Part shown: positions 61,087 to 64,000 of the stretch, one piece after another | Position numbering within the stretch: position 1 is the stretch's first letter | Layout: the number at the start of each line of letters is the position of its first letter | Origin: Streptomyces sp. MUM 203J | GTDB lineage: Bacteria; Actinomycetota; Actinomycetes; Streptomycetales; Streptomycetaceae | Length of the DNA stretch: 64,000 nucleotides | NCBI RefSeq assembly: GCF_022414595.1 | Contig: NZ_JADWYO010000005.1 | Location: 1 to 64,000, forward strand | Direction of reading: 5' to 3' | Position numbers and translations under genes: made by a program | The notes under the pieces: generated by a model | The model's input: the letters and a program-made list of their open reading frames with translations, nothing else | Told to the model about the DNA's origin: nothing | The model's database searches: none

Positions 61087-62760
61087 TCAGCGCCCCACCC
61101 GGCCGCGTACGGCACGGGTCAGTACGGTCAGCTCCTCCACCCGCAGGAGCCGGCCCGCGGTCAGGAACAGGACCGCGAACACCAGCAGCCCCGCCCCCAG
61201 GGTGAGCGCCGTCCCGGCGGTCCCCGTGCCGGTCACCGCCGGCATCCGGTGGGCGAGGAGCGCGGCCCCGGCGGCCGCCGGAAGCCCGGCCAGCAGCAGC
61301 CTGGTGTAGGTACGGACGGTACGGCGGCCGTCCACGCCAACGTCCAGACGCCGCCGCAGCCGCACCACCGCGGACACCGCGCCCACCGTGCAGGCCAGTC
61401 CGTAGACCCCGGCCATGCCGACGACGGCCCAGCGGGCGGGCAGCGTCCAGAAACAGACGCCGGCTCCCAGCGCGTTGACGGCGGCGACGGTCGCCGTGTT
61501 GAAGAAGGGCGTCCGGGTGTCCTCGTACGCGTAGAAGCCGCGCAGCGTGACGTACTGCACCGAGTACGGGATCAGGCCGAGCCCGAACGCCATCAGCGCG
61601 TACCCGATGTTGCGGGCGCCACCCGGGTCCCCGGCGCCGTACATCAGCACCGACATCGGTGCGCCCAGCGCGACGAAGAGAAGCGCGCACGGAACGATCG
61701 CGACGGCCGAGGTGCGCAGCCCGTACGCGAGGTCGGCGGCCACCGCGGTCCTGTCGCCGTCGACGGCGGCGCGGGTCATCCGGGGGAGGACGGCCGTCAT
61801 CACGGAGACGGTGACGATGGCCTGCGGCATCTGCCACAGCTGGAGCGCGTACTGGTATGCGGTGAAGCCGGTGCCGGAGTGGCCCTGGCCGACGGCCACG
61901 TCCCCGGCCCAGGTGGCGACCTGGGAGACCACGACCAGGCCCGCCTGGTTGACCAGCACGAAGAGGATGCTCCACTTGGCGAGCCGGGCGGCCCGGCCCA
62001 TGCCGCTGCCCCGCCAGTCGAAACGCGGCCGGATCCGGAAACCCGCCTCCCGCAGGTACGGCAGCAGCGCCAGCGCCTGTACGGCCAGCCCGAGCAGCAC
62101 GCCGGTCCCGAGGAGCCGTACGCCTTCGGCGGGGATCGTCGCGGGTGTCATGCCGGTGGCGCCCGCCGGGCCGTACGCCCAGACGAAGGCGCCGAACGTG
62201 GCGATGACGACGACGTTGTTGAGGATCGGCGTCCACATCATCGCGCCGAACCGGTCCCGGGCGTTGAGGATCTGGCCCAGCACGACGTGCAGCCCCATGA
62301 AGAACATGGTGGGGATGCAGAACCGGGCCAGCGTGACCATCACGTCCCGCGTGTCCGGGTTCGCGGCGAGCCGGGGCGCCATGAGCGTCACGAGCAGGGG
62401 AGCGGCGGCCACGAGCACGGCCGTGAGCCCGGCCAGCCCGGTGACGACCAGCGTCAGCAGCCGGTTCGCATAGGCGGCGCCGCCGTCCGTGTCGTCCTTC
62501 ATCGCGCGCACGAGCTGCGGGACGAACACGGCGTTGAGGGCACCGCCGCCGACCAGGAAGTACAGCATGGTGGGGAGCGTGTTGGCGATCTGGAAGGTGT
62601 CGTTGAGGACGGCGACGCCGATCGCCGCCGCGATGACGCTGTTGCGGAGGAAGCCGGTGAGCCGGGATATGACGGTTCCGGCAGCCATGACGGCGCTGGA
62701 TCTGGCGGTGCGTGCGGCGGTGCGCGTGGCGGTGGTCGCGGCGGTGGTCGTGGCGGTCAC
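61087..62760 (-). CDS. MurJ/MviN-like lipid flippase
   Basis: A 557-residue MOP-superfamily flippase of the MurJ (MviN) type with about 14 transmembrane helices. SAVMAAGTVISRLTGFLRNSVIAAAIG (about 23-49), FVPQLVRAMKDD and TLARFCIPTMFFMGLHVVLGQILNARDRFGAMMWTPILNNVVVI are family hallmarks. GTG 62760 with AGGAG upstream is the chosen start. Essential MurJ of Streptomyces is usually encoded near the replication origin with its kinase-like partner; this shorter copy next to a biosynthetic operon is likely an extra paralogue, perhaps exporting the pathway's product or a lipid-linked form. It converges on the ligase-like gene with a 13-bp gap. Confidence 0.82.
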   Translation of the reverse strand: MTATTTAATTATRTAARTARSSAVMAAGTVISRLTGFLRNSVIAAAIGVAVLNDTFQIANTLPTMLYFLVGGGALNAVFVPQLVRAMKDDTDGGAAYANRLLTLVVTGLAGLTAVLVAAAPLLVTLMAPRLAANPDTRDVMVTLARFCIPTMFFMGLHVVLGQILNARDRFGAMMWTPILNNVVVIATFGAFVWAYGPAGATGMTPATIPAEGVRLLGTGVLLGLAVQALALLPYLREAGFRIRPRFDWRGSGMGRAARLAKWSILFVLVNQAGLVVVSQVATWAGDVAVGQGHSGTGFTAYQYALQLWQMPQAIVTVSVMTAVLPRMTRAAVDGDRTAVAADLAYGLRTSAVAIVPCALLFVALGAPMSVLMYGAGDPGGARNIGYALMAFGLGLIPYSVQYVTLRGFYAYEDTRTPFFNTATVAAVNALGAGVCFWTLPARWAVVGMAGVYGLACTVGAVSAVVRLRRRLDVGVDGRRTVRTYTRLLLAGLPAAAGAALLAHRMPAVTGTGTAGTALTLGAGLLVFAVLFLTAGRLLRVEELTVLTRAVRGRVGR

Positions 62761-62986
62761 AGGGCGCTCCTGGGCGTGAATATGATGACCCGTCAGCCTA
62801 CGGGGCCACGCGCGGCGGCCTTCTCCCCTGCCCCGGAGTCCGCTGCCCCGTGGTCCGCTCCTGGGCGCCGGACGGGCTGGTCCCGGCTCCTCCGGCGTTC
62901 GATGAGCCGAGGATTCCGGGGCGGCGCCCCCGGTGCGGGAAGGGGTGGGGGTGGGGTTAGATTGGCCGCGACGTGGAGGGGGATCC

Positions 62987-63631
62987 GTGCTGGACAAGCT
63001 GCTCGCGCCGCCCGTGTGCCTCGCGGAGGCGTTCGAGGACCCGCCCGGCCTCGCCCCTCTCGGCCCGGAGGCCGACGACGTGGCCCGTGCCGTGGCCCGG
63101 CGGCGTCAGGAGTACACGACCGCCCGCTGGTGCGCCCGCCGCGCGCTGGGCGGGCTCGGGTACGGCCCCGTGCCGGTCCCGCGCGGTGAGCGTGGCGCCC
63201 CGGTCTGGCCGGACGGGATCGTCGGCAGCATGACCCACTGCGACGGCTACCGCGCCGCGGCGGTGGCGCGGGCCGCCGAGGTGCTGTCCGTCGGCATCGA
63301 CGCCGAGACCCATGAGCCCCTGCCCGAGGGCGTCCTGGAGGCGGTGTCCCTGCCCGCCGAGCGCGGGCGCTCCGCGGAGCTGGCCGCGGCCGAGCCGGAG
63401 GTGCACTGGGACCGGCTGCTGTTCAGCATGAAGGAATCGGTCTACAAGACGTGGTTCCCGCTGACCCGCCGCTGGCTGGACTTCGAGCAGGCGGACATCA
63501 CCATCGGCGTGGACGGCACGTTCGAGGCACGGCTCCTCGTGGCGGACCCGGGGATGCCCGTGGAGCGGCTCGGCGGCCGGTGGCTGGTGGACCGGGGGCT
63601 GCTGGTCACCGCGATCACGCTGGCGCCCTGA
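62987..63631 (+). CDS. 4'-phosphopantetheinyl transferase (Sfp/EntD type)
   Basis: A 214-residue phosphopantetheinyl transferase, which converts apo carrier proteins to holo form using coenzyme A. Motifs are intact: GSMTHCDGYRAAAVA (about 76-90), VGIDAE (about 102-107, metal ligands Asp and Glu) and FSMKESVYKTWFPLT (about 146-160). GTG 62987 follows GGAGGGGG. No carrier protein, NRPS or PKS gene is in the window, so its targets lie elsewhere or just beyond it. It is divergent from the flippase gene with 226 bp between them. Confidence 0.9.
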   Translation: MLDKLLAPPVCLAEAFEDPPGLAPLGPEADDVARAVARRRQEYTTARWCARRALGGLGYGPVPVPRGERGAPVWPDGIVGSMTHCDGYRAAAVARAAEVLSVGIDAETHEPLPEGVLEAVSLPAERGRSAELAAAEPEVHWDRLLFSMKESVYKTWFPLTRRWLDFEQADITIGVDGTFEARLLVADPGMPVERLGGRWLVDRGLLVTAITLAP

Positions 63632-63853
63632 CCGCGCCGTGAACGGCGGACGGGCCTGGGCCGCGGGGCCCGGCAGGCCGGTCCGCGATGTCCGCGTCGC
63701 CGGCCCGTGCCCCGCGCCGACTCCTTCCGCCGCCCCGCAGCCGGACGCACCGGACCCCGCTCGACGCCGGGACCGGCGCCCCCGGTCCGCGGACCGGCGT
63801 GATCCGCCGGCCCTCCCCGGGGGCGGGAACCCCCGAGGAGCCGGTGCCCCGCC

Positions 63854-64000
63854 TCACCGGTGCCGGGCCGGACGCAGCAGTGACGGGTCGGACAGCTCGC
63901 GGAGCAGGGCGATCACCTCGTCGTCCGAGACCGGCTCGTAGCTCCCGTACCAGCGCCCCACCGCCTGGAAGTCCGCGGGCTCCGACAGGCAGACCAGGGC
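63854..64000 (-). CDS. C-terminal end of an unknown gene, cut by the window edge
   Basis: The last 48 codons of a minus-strand gene that continues past the right end. The peptide (ALVCLSEPADFQAVGRWYG... ending in LLRPARHR) has normal codon use with G/C third positions and acidic/hydrophobic periodicity. I do not recognise the family. The 222 bp between it and the phosphopantetheinyl transferase gene contain no supported gene. Confidence 0.5.
   Translation of the reverse strand, partial: ALVCLSEPADFQAVGRWYGSYEPVSDDEVIALLRELSDPSLLRPARHR

Noticed and set aside
1..64000. tRNA, rRNA and CRISPR arrays
   Set aside because: None was recognised by eye: no GGTTCGAATCC-type T-arm in a tRNA context, no rRNA-like tracts and no regularly spaced repeats with unique spacers.

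Overview
The window is very GC-rich, uses many GTG starts and has G/C in almost every third codon position. It carries Streptomyces-type genes throughout (cutRS, DUF4193, DUF3093, DUF3710, DUF3159), so it is almost certainly chromosomal DNA of a Streptomyces or close relative.

Layout. (1) 0.1-13.1 kb is conserved core: the CutR/CutS two-component system, a small zinc-ribbon protein, dUTPase, an orphan KdpE-type regulator, an OB-fold/DUF3159 pair, two TrkA potassium-channel regulators and a TRAM-domain RNA methyltransferase. (2) 13.1-19.9 kb is a genomic island inserted at the 3' end of that methyltransferase gene. A second, diverged copy of the gene's last codons lies 6.75 kb away. Arm-like sequence with phased TGACG(C)T repeats occurs at both ends and in the middle, which suggests two cassettes in tandem. 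Cargo is a membrane Ser/Thr kinase, an IS3-family element and a nuclease-helicase-like DUF2075 protein; no integrase is visible. (3) 20.4-30.6 kb holds an oxidoreductase/HxlR pair, then metE, a 3-hydroxyacyl-CoA dehydrogenase, a gutted malate synthase, isocitrate lyase, a RamB-like regulator and an acyl-CoA thioesterase. Two nearly identical cobalamin riboswitches precede metE and the thioesterase. (4) 30.7-44.8 kb is a divergent carbohydrate or polyol locus: sugar ABC importer, two FGGY kinases, histidine phosphatase, 2-hydroxyacid dehydrogenase, DeoR regulator and polyol-permease-like transporter. Each arm ends with a gene carrying a paralogous HAD domain, fused to a SpoIIE-type phosphatase on one side and to the transporter on the other. 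(5) 45-51.4 kb holds an MFS/HxlR pair, a ClC channel with a lipoprotein, and aminopeptidase P. (6) 51.6-63.6 kb is a compact gene set that looks like an undescribed small-molecule pathway: MFS exporter, JmjC-like oxygenase, alpha-oxoamine synthase, CitE-like lyase, DmpF/DmpG-like dehydrogenase and aldolase, ornithine-cyclodeaminase-like reductase, MaoC hydratase, an ATP-grasp-like ligase, a MurJ-like flippase and a phosphopantetheinyl transferase.

How they work together. In region 6, seven genes overlap by 4 bp each behind a single consensus promoter, so they are probably made as one unit. A working model is that the lyase/aldolase/dehydrogenase group makes an acyl-CoA next to the alpha-oxoamine synthase, which condenses it with an amino acid; later enzymes then reduce, hydroxylate and ligate the product. 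In region 3, B12 status would set the level of B12-independent methionine synthase and of a thioesterase that could free CoA. All functions are read from sequence motifs and family knowledge; no database search was run.
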